64,000 bases of DNA from Pochonia chlamydosporia 170 (taxonomy: Eukaryota > Ascomycota > Sordariomycetes > Hypocreales > Clavicipitaceae), in NCBI RefSeq assembly GCF_001653235.2, contig NC_035792.1, positions 868,001 to 932,000 of the forward strand, given 5' to 3'. The stretch's first letter is position 1, and every line of letters begins with the position of its first letter. The notes below the pieces were generated by a model, which had not been told where the DNA came from, searched no databases, and was given only the letters and a program-made list of their open reading frames with translations. Shown here in pieces: positions 23,704-35,811 of this stretch. Position numbers and translations under genes: made by a program.

Positions 23704-26700
23704 TTACTTGTAGCCAACAATCTTTGCACAACGCTCACAGTAGTAGAGGTTGTGGGAGATGCGTACCATGCCAGTCGAGCTCACGTCGTCAGTTGAGGTG
23801 GCTTCGACTGAGCGAGCACATCGCATGCAGCGCAGGACCTCGACGGAGGCCACTGCTGGTCGAGCGGTAGTAGAGTCCATGCTGTGTCTGTAGCCGGTAA
23901 TGGAGGATGACTCAGTAGATAGTCCTGATTCGGAGGAGGCGGAGGAAGATGAGCCAAATCGTTGGGATGAGATTGTGCTGGCCGAGGACATGGCGGTATC
24001 TATAGTTGGGAGATTATGCCGCATATGTGAAGGCTTGTATATGTATATGGGACCGTGTGTCACAAAGATGCACGAGTCGGGCTGTCTGAAATGACAAAAA
24101 AACCCGAGTTTCAGTAAACCCCTGGACGACTTCGGCTAACGGTTCGTAGAGATTCTTGTAAAAAACCCCGAGTGCTGGATGAAAGGGTCGTTTCGTTGTT
24201 ATTGAGGCTCAGATGAAGGGGTCCTTTAATCCCTGAGTCGTTGACGTGTCTGGTCAAGGGTGGGTGGTTTGTTGATGCTGGACAATCGAAGTGACCAGGG
24301 CTTGGGTTGCTTATATTTCTTTCAGGAGGAGCAGGACGAGAGAAAGAGGATCCTCGGGCAGCTTTAAAGTAAAGAAGAAGGCAGACCAGGTTCAGATCCA
24401 AGGAAAGGGGCGTGTGAGAGACTGAGGTGTGCGAGGGAGAGAAATAGTAAATGGGAGGGACGGCCTTGTTAAAGCAACGGCCGGGACGGATGGAGATGGA
24501 AAGAGCCTGGTGTTAAAAAAGGGTCTTGGTGGCACGGTTGTATGGCCAGAGAGGATCCAAGGGCGCTCCTCTCGATTGTCTGGCTTGATCGACGATGCCG
24601 GCCACACCCCAAGCCCAAATTCAAGTCCCAAGTGTCTTTCAAGGCAAACAAGGATCGGCTGTGGCCGCGTACGGGTACCAGACCGCAAGGGAAGTGAAAG
24701 TAGCGTGGTTTGCGGGTTTGTGGATTTTGGCAGGGCGAAGTTGCAGTTTGGCTGCTCATGCAGGTAGTGGGGGACCGGAGGGGGGTGGGAGTGGGGGCAG
24801 CAAAAAGGGAGGGGTGGCCAAGGAAGGAGCCAGTTTCTCATTCATGCATATATGCAGCATATATGCAGATACACGAGCTCGTGCAGCAGCTTTGACACCT
24901 GGCTGCCCAGAGTGGGTTCTGGTAGGACTTTGGTCCTTGGGTCTTTGGGTCCTTTTGGCTCCATGTCCAGGCTGGATCCTGGGCCAAGGCAGCGACTCTT
25001 CCAACTCTACCCCCAAAACAAGGCCCTGACTCAAATCGACTCACCACAGACAAAGCAGACCTGACGGTTGTTGCCCAGCCCGGATTCATGTTGGTAATTT
25101 GCTCCAGGCTCCACGGACACAACTCTCGGCCTGATGGACCTACCTGAACCCTGGACTGGACTTGTCCCCTCGCCTTGCCAAAATCTGGTGGAGGCTAGGC
25201 GGCTTCACACGAATTACCCAGGTCGGTACTCCGTACATTGCAACAATGACCTAAAGAAGAATTTTCCTAGGTGAGGCCTGGAGCATGTGATTGAATCTAA
25301 CCGTGAACAACTATTTGTTACAAAAGCTGGCGGAACGATGGTGCTTCCAAACTTGGTCTGTCATGGCGAGCTATCAAATATAGGAATGCACAGAGTCCAA
25401 CGACGGGGCTGTGAAAGATCAGAACACAGGGCCAGGGAACATGCCGCTGGACTAGTGCCAAGGTCAGGCCCGTGGGTTCCATGTTCCTTTCGACTTTGTC
25501 TCCATCAATGCACGCCGTACTGAGTACAGCCACAACCGCCATGGTTCTGGGTTGATTGTGCTGCTGGAGTCATCATGAACAAAACAATACACTCCGGAGT
25601 TCTTAGACATAAAACTTGGAATCATCAGCCCGTCTTCTCCCGCGGTTCACACAGCACAATGGCCACCTATTCACTCAGAGTGTTCTGTGAATGCTCTGTT
25701 TGAATAAAAAACACCCGAATTCACGGATACCTGTCACCCTACTTACGGAGTCTTGGACTTTCCCGGTGGTTCCGTTAGAACTAACGGGCTCCGGTCAGCA
25801 CACTCTGAGCAGTTGTTTCCTTTGGCGTTTCCAAGCCACGCCCAAGGATGACGAGGCTAGTCTCACTGACGCGTAAAGGTAAACCAAGCCTTGTGCCCCC
25901 AAAGCAACACTCCCAATCCCAGAACCCAGCATGCTCAGCAAATACGCACAAAAATACCGAACAGGAGACACCGAAACGAAGGGCCCGGAGTGGGAGTGCG
26001 CATAACGGAACCGCTGTCGTCGGTATTGTCCACCTCCGTCGCCGGCGTTGGGCTCAGCCAGAAAAGCCATGCGAGTCACCACAAAGCCACCGTTTCTGCC
26101 CTTGCATCAAAACTGTTTTGGCACAGCTCACCATGGCGCAGCCCAAGGAATCAGCACGAACAACGTCGCGTTTGTTTTGTTCATGGCCTGCCACAGCAAA
26201 TATACAGTCAGCACAGAGTACAGTACAGTAGTTGGCTGACGATACATGGTGCCAACAATCCACCATTGTGCTCCTATGTTGGCAGTGATAGGCAAGCTGC
26301 ATGGTGTTGAAGACATGCACAACCCGCCACACCCAGCTCGTCAACAGGCACAATACAACTACCGGATTGGGCAGTATGGTAGCTGTGTAATGAGACATGC
26401 AGCAGCAAGCCGTGTCTCTGTCGGCATGCTGCAAGGACGGCCTGACATGGCAGCCCGCTGTGTAACGAGCAAGCCTCTTTTCTCTGCCTGAACAAATGAG
26501 ATTGATATTCCAGAGGCCGTCAAAGACAGGAACAAGCGAGAATGCTGTTACGGCGCTTGAAGGCAAGACGTTAGCAGGTGCTACATTGTTTTGGTAAGAC
26601 TGATGCCCCGTGAACGTATCCATGCCGAAAACCGACCAGTCATGACACATCGCCCGCGACAAGCCAAGCCTGATGAGAAGCCGAGAAGCCGCAAATACAA

Positions 26701-29700
26701 ACCGGCACGGTACGCTATTTACACATTGTCATATGTTGATGGAGACGGAGGCACGATGTCGGCGGTGCAATTTCAATAGTCATTGGCCATGAGGCTTGCG
26801 GAACATAATATGCTCCATACATTGTTGTCATCAGCGTGAAGCAGTTCTCAAGAGAAAAACACTATTGACACTCGGCGACGGTGATCACGGTCATTATATT
26901 CTGATTACTTGACAGCTGCAGACATACAACACCAGGCAACAAGGTATGGCATGACTGTTGCCTACAATGTCTCGGTGTTTGCCAATCGAGGACAAGTTGC
27001 TTGGGAATCGGCCACCGGTCAGCATGTGAGTGATGGTTGAGACAACTGGGGCACAATGGACCTTGCTTGATAAATCCACCAAACGAAGACGCGAGCGCTT
27101 TGATGGCTGGAATTGATTTGCTGGTTCACAATTTTTTTTTTTCATTGAGCCTGGACGACGAGAACAGTGTGAGTCAACAGGTGTGAGCTTGTCATGGAGG
27201 CATACGCGGCAGACAAGGATATCATTGTCAACAAATCGCTCGGGGAAGCAAAATTTCCCTCTCTGCCGACCAAGCTCAAGCTTACAAGTGCCTGCCTGTG
27301 CACTGCAATCTGTCCATATATGTCCATTTTACGGAGTACCAGGCTGTGCGTACCTGTCGCCTCTCGTGCTCGTATGGAGAACGGCCCGCATCAACCGCAC
27401 CAACTCCGTCCATGCATCCAGGACGCTTGCACTCAGATAGGACGACCGGCTTTGACCTCAAATCAAATCCTGCAGACGCTACAAAAACACAGTCCGACCC
27501 CCGTTAGTTGCATCACTCTCCCTTCATGCAAGCTCGAAGCATGTATCTGCAATTCCGTGTGGCATCACATTCTTAGTGCCAGCCTGCCAGCCTGTCTCCA
27601 GCCGAGCACATCTTCAGTACATGCATGCCCATGCCAGGCCCTGGTGAGTTTTTCCCAGACGCAGCTCTTGTGAGACCTGGCGGTTTGAGGCTGGGTCGTG
27701 AAAACGGGCTAGCGCCATCGGCCACTCCTGATGGCCCTGCAAATCTCCGATCCTGACTCTGCGTCTTTCTGACCTCGTCAAAGCAAACTGACTGCTTTGA
27801 TGCTGGACATCAACCGGGAATACTACCAACCCGATCAAGGAACACAACATTTGCCACACTGTCGATTTAATCGAACGATATGCATGCCAATCGAGCATTT
27901 TCCTTGTCTTTGACGAACTCCATATTGACCGTGGTGGGTAGGAAGTTGCATTGCAGTGCTCATCCAAACTCTTCACAGCTTTGACATGTCCCTTTCCTGC
28001 AGGGATAAATCAACAGGCAGCGACGCCAAAACAGCCACGACAACAAAACTTCTGCCAGAACCGGGGGCACTGTATTTCCACTGGACCCTAATTCATAACG
28101 ACAGCATTACTGTCCTGTATGGCTGCCGGTATTTGGAGAAACATTTGTTCAGAACCTTGCCAAGGCGGGCGAACCACCCATGGTCTCAACAGAGTTTACC
28201 GTGCACGCCTAGATGGAGTCGTATCCAACAAATTCCCACACTGGTTGGCAGTCTACCATTGGACGAGTTTTGCGGCGACGGCTCCGTGCCAAACTCAGCC
28301 TCTGCTGCAAGTTATGCCCAAAGCATCAGAAATTCAAGAGACCGAAACCTAACCGTGGCCGGCCAGTCAATAGCTCTGTCGGCATATGCCATGATCCGTG
28401 CCTCCGGCACCGGTCGACAACTTTACTCGCCTTGCTGGCTTGTCAACAAACATCGTTTCTCAAGCATTTGCCGCGGAAAGCCCAAAATGGGGTCAACTGT
28501 TATGCCCAGCTAGTGTCTTCATCTGTGACCGATCGAGCAGGGTATGCATTTCTCGCATGCAAAGGAACAAACCTTGTTAGGAGCAATTTTCAAGCGTTGA
28601 TGCCCCTTGTCCAGCTCAATCGACAGGTGGCATGAGTCTTGGTTCAGCCGTTTCAGATTGACAGTTTGACCCTGTACGAAATCTATCTCTCACCACATCT
28701 TCCAACTAGCACCACCACAAGTGGGAAGCTGCAGCGGAACTTAATACTATTTGGCGATCTGATCAAGCAGTTCAGGTCCTTTAAACTCCATCTTCAAGGG
28801 CTCAATTGTCTCAATCCCCAGCTCAACCCACGTTCTGGTCTCCACAGATCGTCGGGGGACTTTTTGGTTCCTAGGGAACATTTCCGAGATGGAGGTAAGC
28901 TGTGGGGCGTGAGGGTTTTCGCTCTCGGTGCGACGTTTCGCAAAAAGTAGAGTCAAGGCCTGATATTTCCTCCAAGCCAGCAATGTACTGTCACTGTACT
29001 GAGTAATACGTGGCAACTTCACTGAACCCCTCGACGTCTTCTGATGGCAATGAATTACAGATAAGCTACCACAGGAGTTCCATTGATCATGCAGCATCGT
29101 CGTTGCATATTCCGACAAGTGATGAGCAACTGCTGGACCCCCCTCCTCGACTACACGCCAGCAGGGATTTGCTAGTGGCCGTGACTGATCGTCGATGTGA
29201 AAGGGATCAGCGGATTTTTGACACATTCCAACAACTATCGAATGGAACAAAATGTAACATGCGGGGTTCTTTCTGCCCAGTCATTACCAGACAGCCTCAA
29301 AGAAGAAGAAGAAGAAGCAGAGAGGATTCGACAAAAGACGATTTGCGAAGCCTGCACATGAACGCTGCATGTCTTCTGGGATGGATAGGCAGCGATACCC
29401 CTTTGAGGGTGCGCACGCACAGAAGATCGCGATGTGAACGTCAATAAACAGATTCCAAGCTAGTTTCCCGATTAGCGACCAGTGTCTAGTTGGGAACCAG
29501 ATGCTACACGAGACGCTGATTACTTAGCTGGCACAATATCATTCACGACTCAGCTAAAGCTGATACGGTGAGTAGAATCTGCCCCATTTCCAACCAGCTT
29601 TAAAAATGTACCTTGAGCTATTCGATTTATGGTTCGCTCTGAAAAACAGTCTGCAAAGGTTTGAGAGCAGAAAGGGCACTCAATAGACTCGGTGCCTCTG

Positions 29701-32294
29701 ACCTCACCTTGAGCAAACAGCCCTTAAAACATGGAATGCTGCCTTGTTGAGAATAGGCTCAAGAGCAATCACCTACGGGGAGAAGCCGGGTCTCGTTGAG
29801 CCAAACAGGCGCCTCTGTCGCTGGTCATTGACTGCACCTTGCCTCAGCTTCATACGCCTGAGTCGTAATACATGACACTTGACACGACACTTCAGCCGAC
29901 TCGGCCGACCAGACACATGAGGGCATGATCCGGAGCAAGTCTTCCCACAAGTCGACCGTCGAGTGTCAAAGTATATTTGGGAACTGAGCTAAGAAATCTG
30001 ATAACGTTTTGATTGCCGCCCGTCCGTTACCGCGGACCACAACAGATCATGAGACACAATTGTAGTGTGACTTATACGCGCCGTATTGATTCAGGTATCA
30101 ATCAGGATTAACACCCTACCAGGAATTGTATCCCAACAAATCCATCTTTTCCACATTGCCAAATGTCACATGTTGGAAAAGGCTTATGGGCTGTTTCGCA
30201 AAGCTCGTTTGAACCGGAGCATCTTAGCAAACGCTACACACAAATACCGTTAAGCGCATACTCAAACGCCATGAATCGCAACTTCCTTGTGGCTTTAGCT
30301 CAAGCTCCAAGCCATCCGGCATGCATCTACCATCCACTTCCCAGAACTATTGAAGCTCTTTAACACCTTCTGGTGTCAACCTCACGGCTCAAATTAGCCA
30401 ACTGCTGTGGGACCTGGTGACGGCATGTACCGGCTATCAGCAACAGCCGAAGAAGCGCCAGCCATGTGTTCATCTTCTTTCTTTTACATGGATTTTCCTC
30501 TCATTATCGTGACAATCCAAGAACTAAACACCACCGTGCGCCACAATCGTCTGGTGGCCCGACGAGTCTAGCAGAAACGGACGGCAACCCCCAGATGACT
30601 TTGAACTCCTCAGCAATACACTTTGCCTCCGGTCACGATGATTGGTTGGCAACAAGTACTGGACCAGGGCGTTCCTGGGTTGGCCAAAGTTTATCGCTGA
30701 AGCCGGCAGGTTTTTCGTCTGTTAGTGGCTCGCACGGGACTCTCAACCTGGACTTAGAAAAACTATTGAAGGTTCACGAGCTTCTACGTTCTTCCTTTAT
30801 CCTTAAGCTTGGCTTATCTTTGGATCTCGGTCTTGGTGGGGAATGGGTTGAACCTTGTTGCAGGGAATCGGTCCATCCTAAGAAACGCCGTGGTGCCAGC
30901 CGACATCGCGATAGTCTCTGGTATGGAAATCGGAGTGAGCTCCGTGAAGGTTTTGAAGAGGCTCTCCCTCAGGTGGCACGACGCTGCGTCGAGCCACATC
31001 CGGAGATTTCGGCTCCTTAGCTGGGGACACCCATCTAGCACGCAATAGGTGATGCCAGCTTGGTGCATCTTTTGGGCTACTGGGGATTTGCCGGTGGATC
31101 GGATTACGGATTATCTGACTTTGGCACAACCTTGATAATTCTACTGTATCGCCAAACCGGCAGTCCAAAAGATGTCTTGGGCCACGCCAGCTCGCGCTAT
31201 CAGCCACCTTGAGCCCGCCCGATAAACGGATACCAGTTGACATTCAATGTTGGGGAACACCCTGGAGTACTCCGTCTTGTAATTGACCCCAGGGTTTGAT
31301 CACTGTCAGGCACCAGCCAATGCAACGCTGACCTAGAGCTCATAACTCCAGTCTGCAATGGCAACATCGGACGGAGATATCCCAAATGCTCTCGGATCAT
31401 AAGTAGCAGCGCCCCGAACTCAGAGTCAAGTCCCGGAGCAAAATCGCCAGCCACCAGCACCAAGACGGTGTCCGATTATCCACCTTGGACATCTGTTTGC
31501 CGCTGTCACTCCAGATTTGCAATCATTTTCAGGAGATTCACCCCGCCAGCACCCGCCAGCTCAGACAACAAGTCCCAGCGACGTCGCGGCGACTCAGTTT
31601 GTCTTCAGCTAATCCGAACTTGACGGATAAAAGCACATGAGAAGAATGGTTGAGCCAGAACACCACGAGAAACCAAGGGAGACCCGCAATATTCAGCACG
31701 CCCTCTCCCTAACTATGTTCGATGTTCTAGAATCCTCAAAGATCTGCAGGTCTCGCTTCACAGCCCAGCAATGTCAGGCCACCCACCGCACAAGGCTGCA
31801 TTGTTTGAAGTAGAACGAATGCAATTTCCGCTTCTTGATGGGATGGGAAAGAAGGCCCTCGCACTTTCCCATGTTTTGCCAGCCCGCATCGCCATGCCAC
31901 GATCTAGGCCTTCTTATTAATCATGCCTTGCGTGCTCCCTTTTGCAGGATCAACCACGCCAGCGTCCAGACCGGCCCGTGGCTTGTGAAACTACGCCCCC
32001 ACAGTGCCACTTGATGGGTTTGAGAGCGGCTGCGACAACACATGCTTCCCTCATGTTGGCTGCGTTTGCGAGGGCTGTAGCACTGTTCGTTCTGGACCTC
32101 GTCTCGGCCTGGAGCTAACCCAAGGACAAGCTCCTTTGGCTCTGGCACCTTGACAGCTCGGCGGAAATGTGCGGTCCGGGCAACGCCTTGGCGGTTTGCC
32201 TTCGGCATGTTGCCGAGCGCAAGCTCTGCGGGCACGTACTCATTGCATTGGCACTGGACGGCTGAGGATTAAATCTTGTGTACTGTACTCCGTA
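19771..32294. repeat. Dispersed 9-mer TACTCCGTA / TACGGAGTA
   Basis: Exact copies of TACTCCGTA or its reverse complement stand at 21636-21644, 22038-22046, 25227-25235, 27330-27338 and 32286-32294. Near-copies (8 of 9 bases or a truncated end) stand at 19770, 21830, 25744, 31268, 33217 and 33841. I noticed no exact copies elsewhere in the window. A random 9-mer is expected about once in 130 kb of one strand, so on both strands of 64 kb about half a copy is expected. All copies are intergenic. The coordinates given span the cluster, not one element. Confidence 0.6.
23704..23991 (-). CDS. Small conserved-looking protein with paired CxxC zinc-binding motifs
   Basis: A 95-aa intronless protein read from the ATG at 23991. 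The first 40 residues are rich in Ser and Thr and likely disordered. The C-terminal half carries LRCMRC and, about 27 residues later, YYCERC, ending in VGYK. Two CxxC pairs at that spacing are typical of a zinc ribbon or knuckle. The composition contrast and the compact C-terminus argue for a real gene. I do not recognise the function; a nuclear or regulatory role is only a guess. An in-frame extension to 24063 exists but starts with a non-serine-rich, less protein-like stretch, so the internal ATG was preferred. It is the only gene in 16 kb. Confidence 0.75.
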   Translation of the reverse strand: MSSASTISSQRFGSSSSASSESGLSTESSSITGYRHSMDSTTARPAVASVEVLRCMRCARSVEATSTDDVSSTGMVRISHNLYYCERCAKIVGYK

Positions 32295-34386
32295 ATCCGT
32301 ACGGCATTCATCTAACGAAGATGAAAAAAGAATATGGCACTCAGTTTCGGCCGTTCGATCACCCACACGCCCCTCCGAGTTATGAGGGCAAGGCTACTTT
32401 CTGCCCTTACCCCTTGTCTTTGGTGATGGGGGCTTCTAGACCTTTTGGTCTCGGAACAAAAAGATAGGGCTGCCGGAGCCGATTACGGAGAGCTCGGCAG
32501 GCAAGAGAAAGAAATGAGCATGTCACCGGACTCTGCTGGATCTTACTGCATGCATGGCACCGCTGCAGTTCTGTTTTTAAAAAAGGTCTTGTGCGTGTTT
32601 CGAGCCAAGGCTAGCCAAGCCAAAGAGGGAGTCATCCGGGCTTGGGGTTACGTGAACATGGCGCAATGTCCTCCGTACAGAGGCGCCAAAGATGTGTTGG
32701 GTTGCGTTGTATCTGCAACGGGATTCAAAGGGATGGATAATGGTTCCAGTCGTTGAAATAGAGTACGTTTTGGTCTGGTCTGGTGCGCAACCTTGGCCAT
32801 CCAATAATCGTGCCAAATGTTTCACGCATAACGAACGTCTGAAGCAGCAGCACGACGCATAGCGTAACCTCAGTGAGGCATTCGCTGATACTCAGGAACA
32901 TCTGACACGCAACAAGGCTGTTTCAACTTTGAAGTCGGGTTTTTCGCATAAGGCTGGCGATGTAGATTGCCACAGGGTTCGGGATTCAGGAAATATTGAA
33001 TAAGGCTGCGCCACGGCCTGAGCGACGTCGCCCATGCATATATGCGAAATGAAATATAGCTCCAGTCGCTCCACGCTCGGACGGCTACTTGCTCCGCGGA
33101 CTATTGCGGTCGTGGCTGAGATTCAAACGCGTAAGAAGTTCTTGTCTGGACTTGTCTGTGCTGTGTGGTACAGTACTGGTACCGGAATGATTGCAGAGTC
33201 TTGGTATGTTGCGATGCTCCGTACCTTTGTGGGAAGTATCCCGTCTCGCAGGTCTCCGATGCTGCACTATTGCCAAAGCGACCAATAACCAGCGAGACCG
33301 AAACCGATCTCTTGCCCTTGGACGGATGTCTTGAAATCGCAGTCGGTCCTGCGGAAGAACCTATTTTCAGTGATATGCAGGGTGCAAGCCACTCAATAAA
33401 TGGCTGCCTGCCGTTCATGCATGGCGTGTAATTTCACCCTCGCGTGATGAGGCCTGTCCACACAGGATCATTATTCAGAAGGGCATCGAGGAAGGGCCAG
33501 AACGCTCGTCTGTGGTCTGTGTGGAAGGTTATGAATGGACTTTGTTAAGAACATTTCTGGCCGGGGACTTGGGTCTCGTCTGGTCGGTGGTCTAGATGCC
33601 CTGGTTAGGGCTTGAGGGTTTGATGACTGGATTGTACTGTAGGGCTAATTGACTTTTTTCCTTTGTGGCCCATGGCTTTATTGAGTGCCGTGGAGGAGCA
33701 TCTGCCATGGTTCATTTGCTCCGGATAAAAGGTGCGGTCTGATGGGCTTGTTTCACGGCTGCTTTTATTGAACTTTTAGGATGGAGGTCTGGATGTGGCG
33801 AGATGGTCTCGGTCGGGATGGCATGTAATACCGGCGTAGGTACTCCGACAAAACGTGGGTGCAAAGCAGCTGCAGGTGAGAGCTGACATGTTGCGACTTG
33901 AGGGAGGATGGTGAGAATTGTCGGGTGTGTTGGCTTTGCATCGCGTTTGAATGTGGTGGTGGTGTAAGTCTTATGGGGTACATGACTTGAATGCGAGGAA
34001 CGCGAGGACTGTAAGCGAACTGGATGGCCCGAGACATTCGAGGCTGTTATGAGATGGTAGGGGTGTTGAATGCTTTCAGAGGTAAGTCTGCGTACGATAT
34101 CAGGATATCGCGGAAATCGTGAGCGTGATTTTTGGTGTTGAGATGCCAGGTTCCATCGAAACTGAACCGCAACTCATGACCGGGAATCCAAGATGCATCG
34201 CAAGGTAGTGTATTTGCATGTCCAGCAAATCTCCTTTATTCTTTCGTTGATATCATGCTGTCCTACCCAGCAGGTCTCAATATTCGCTCGTTCACCGAAG
34301 TTGTGAGAGTTTGCTCCCCATAAACGTCACGATATAATTCAACGAACCGCCTCCTCACAGCCTTCACCATCCAGCCATCGTCCTAA
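23992..34386. other. Gene-poor region, 10.4 kb
   Basis: No gene can be supported. Long open frames occur (for example 26054-26662 on minus and 30466-31020 on plus), but they show no domain, have Cys/His- or Pro-rich random composition and overlap frames on the other strand. Features seen: a direct palindromic pair GCATATATGCA at about 24844-24866, a (GAA)n tract near 29300, a T-run at about 27130, and most of the TACTCCGTA copies. The part next to 24 kb should be the promoter and leader of the small CxxC gene. The stretch could host non-coding transcripts that sequence alone does not reveal. Confidence 0.45.
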
Positions 34387-35163
34387 TCAAAACCTCTCCC
34401 ACCGCTGATTCACAAAAGCAGTATTATACCAATTCCAATCAAACCTCCTCGTCCCCGCCGCGTCCCCATCCTCCATATCAACCAACGCATCCAACGCTTC
34501 CCTACAACTCTTCAAACACGTCCCCCTCCCCAGAACATCCTCCGCAAACAGCCTCAACTGCGTCGGAAACGTCGCATCCTGATAGTAATCCACCACCATC
34601 GCCTGCGTGAGCTGCTCCCTCAGCGAGTGAAACTGCCCGCCCACCAAACCCAGCTCACAGCACTGCTGAAACGTCTCCCCCGTCCACCAACTCGGCAAAA
34701 GACCCCTCCTACGCACAACCTCGAGATACTGCGCGAACGTGGTCGTCGAGTCAGCGCACCCGCTGTAGATTGTGCCCGGTTTTGTCTCCCCCTCGAAGAG
34801 GAACGAGTCGTGGAGGCGGAGGCGGAACGAGTCGATGAGCAGGCGGTACGTGTCTTCGCTGGGACGGTCGAGCAGCCATGTCTGTTCGAGGAGCGCCGTA
34901 AATGGTCTTGTGATCGGTTGGACGAGGCCGTTGCGCGGGGAGAGGATCGCGAGGGTTGGGTGGTGAAGCGGTCTGAGGGCCACGGCTGGGTTGTTGGGGA
35001 AGGTGAAGCAGTCGTGGATGTGGGAGTGGAGGCCGCCGGTGAGTTCGCATTGGCACCGGAGGCAGGTTTTTGTGAAGCAGGTGTTGCAGCGGGTGAGGGC
35101 TTGGTTGGGGTATGTCTTTTTGCATTTGTCGCATTGGTTGGGGTTTTGGGGTGGTGATGCCAT
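34387..35163 (-). CDS. MYND-type zinc-finger protein
   Basis: An intronless 258-aa protein. The N-terminus has the ligand spacing of a MYND finger: C11, C14, C26, C29, C34, C37 (or C39), then H48 and C52. The remaining 200 residues form the conserved domain seen behind such fingers in filamentous fungi, with the segment TYRLLIDSFRLRLHDSF at about 103-119 and a Trp-rich LLPSWW. MYND fingers mediate protein-protein contacts; the partner is unknown. The stop is preceded by WNWYNTAFVNQRWERF, and no truncation is evident. It shares orientation with the hydrolase gene 649 bp upstream. Confidence 0.75.
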   Translation of the reverse strand: MASPPQNPNQCDKCKKTYPNQALTRCNTCFTKTCLRCQCELTGGLHSHIHDCFTFPNNPAVALRPLHHPTLAILSPRNGLVQPITRPFTALLEQTWLLDRPSEDTYRLLIDSFRLRLHDSFLFEGETKPGTIYSGCADSTTTFAQYLEVVRRRGLLPSWWTGETFQQCCELGLVGGQFHSLREQLTQAMVVDYYQDATFPTQLRLFAEDVLGRGTCLKSCREALDALVDMEDGDAAGTRRFDWNWYNTAFVNQRWERF

Positions 35164-35811
35164 TTTGTGGTTGGTGAGATGTGAGGTTGTGAATGGTGGA
35201 GGGAGAAGGTACCTAGCTAGGCAGCGGGAAGGATTGGAAATGTGAATTATGGCGAGTTGCAGAGATGAGGATTTGTTCTGGAATTGCGGTTGGGTAGGTT
35301 GATGGTGAAGTGAGCGTGAAGTGAGTTGTGGGCTTTGAAGAGTGACAACGCAACCGTCTTGACTGATGACTGAACTGATGGTAGACGAACCAGTTCCTAT
35401 AGTCCGGTATGTGTAGATGAGACTGTGGGATTGTCCGGTAATCTATTGTTGTGGTAGTTGGTGGCCTGAAGTGTTTGCCCATCTTATATGAGAAGCTATT
35501 GTTGTTGATATCTGCAAACAGATACTCTATTTTCCGACCCACTGAATAGACTGATTCACCAACGTTCGATGACCACTTAATTTGAACGTCAATGAGTTGT
35601 GAACACTGGTAATACCTTTGGTTAGACGATGGAATGCCTACCCTGCGCCTTGATGAGTTTATTACAACGCAGTGAACATGACCATTAAGAATGAAACAGA
35701 ATGAAGACGATAATGTACCAGATATAAACGTTACATAATATAGAAGTATGTATTATTATAGAATTAAATGCCTAAACTCTAGAAGCAATTCCAGTGTTTT
35801 TTGTCTTGTCC
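35164..35811. other. Intergenic spacer, promoter of the MYND gene
   Basis: This 648-bp stretch lies between the minus-strand MYND gene (start 35163) and the end of the hydrolase gene (35812). Its left half should contain the MYND promoter, and its AT-rich right part (35680-35780) the hydrolase 3' untranslated region. I see no further gene. Confidence 0.5.

Noticed and set aside
24844..24866. Direct palindromic pair GCATATATGCA
   Set aside because: Too short for an element and no flanking structure; listed only as a detail of the region.
26054..26662. 202-codon open frame on minus
   Set aside because: Cys/His-rich, no domain, overlaps comparable frames on the plus strand and no promoter or splice context; looks like chance.
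28747..29250. 167-codon minus frame with a protein-like end
   Set aside because: The last 40 residues look ordered, but no family is recognised and the rest is random-looking.
30466..31020. 184-codon open frame on plus
   Set aside because: No recognisable domain; the first part is low-complexity and the rest has no conserved-looking motif.
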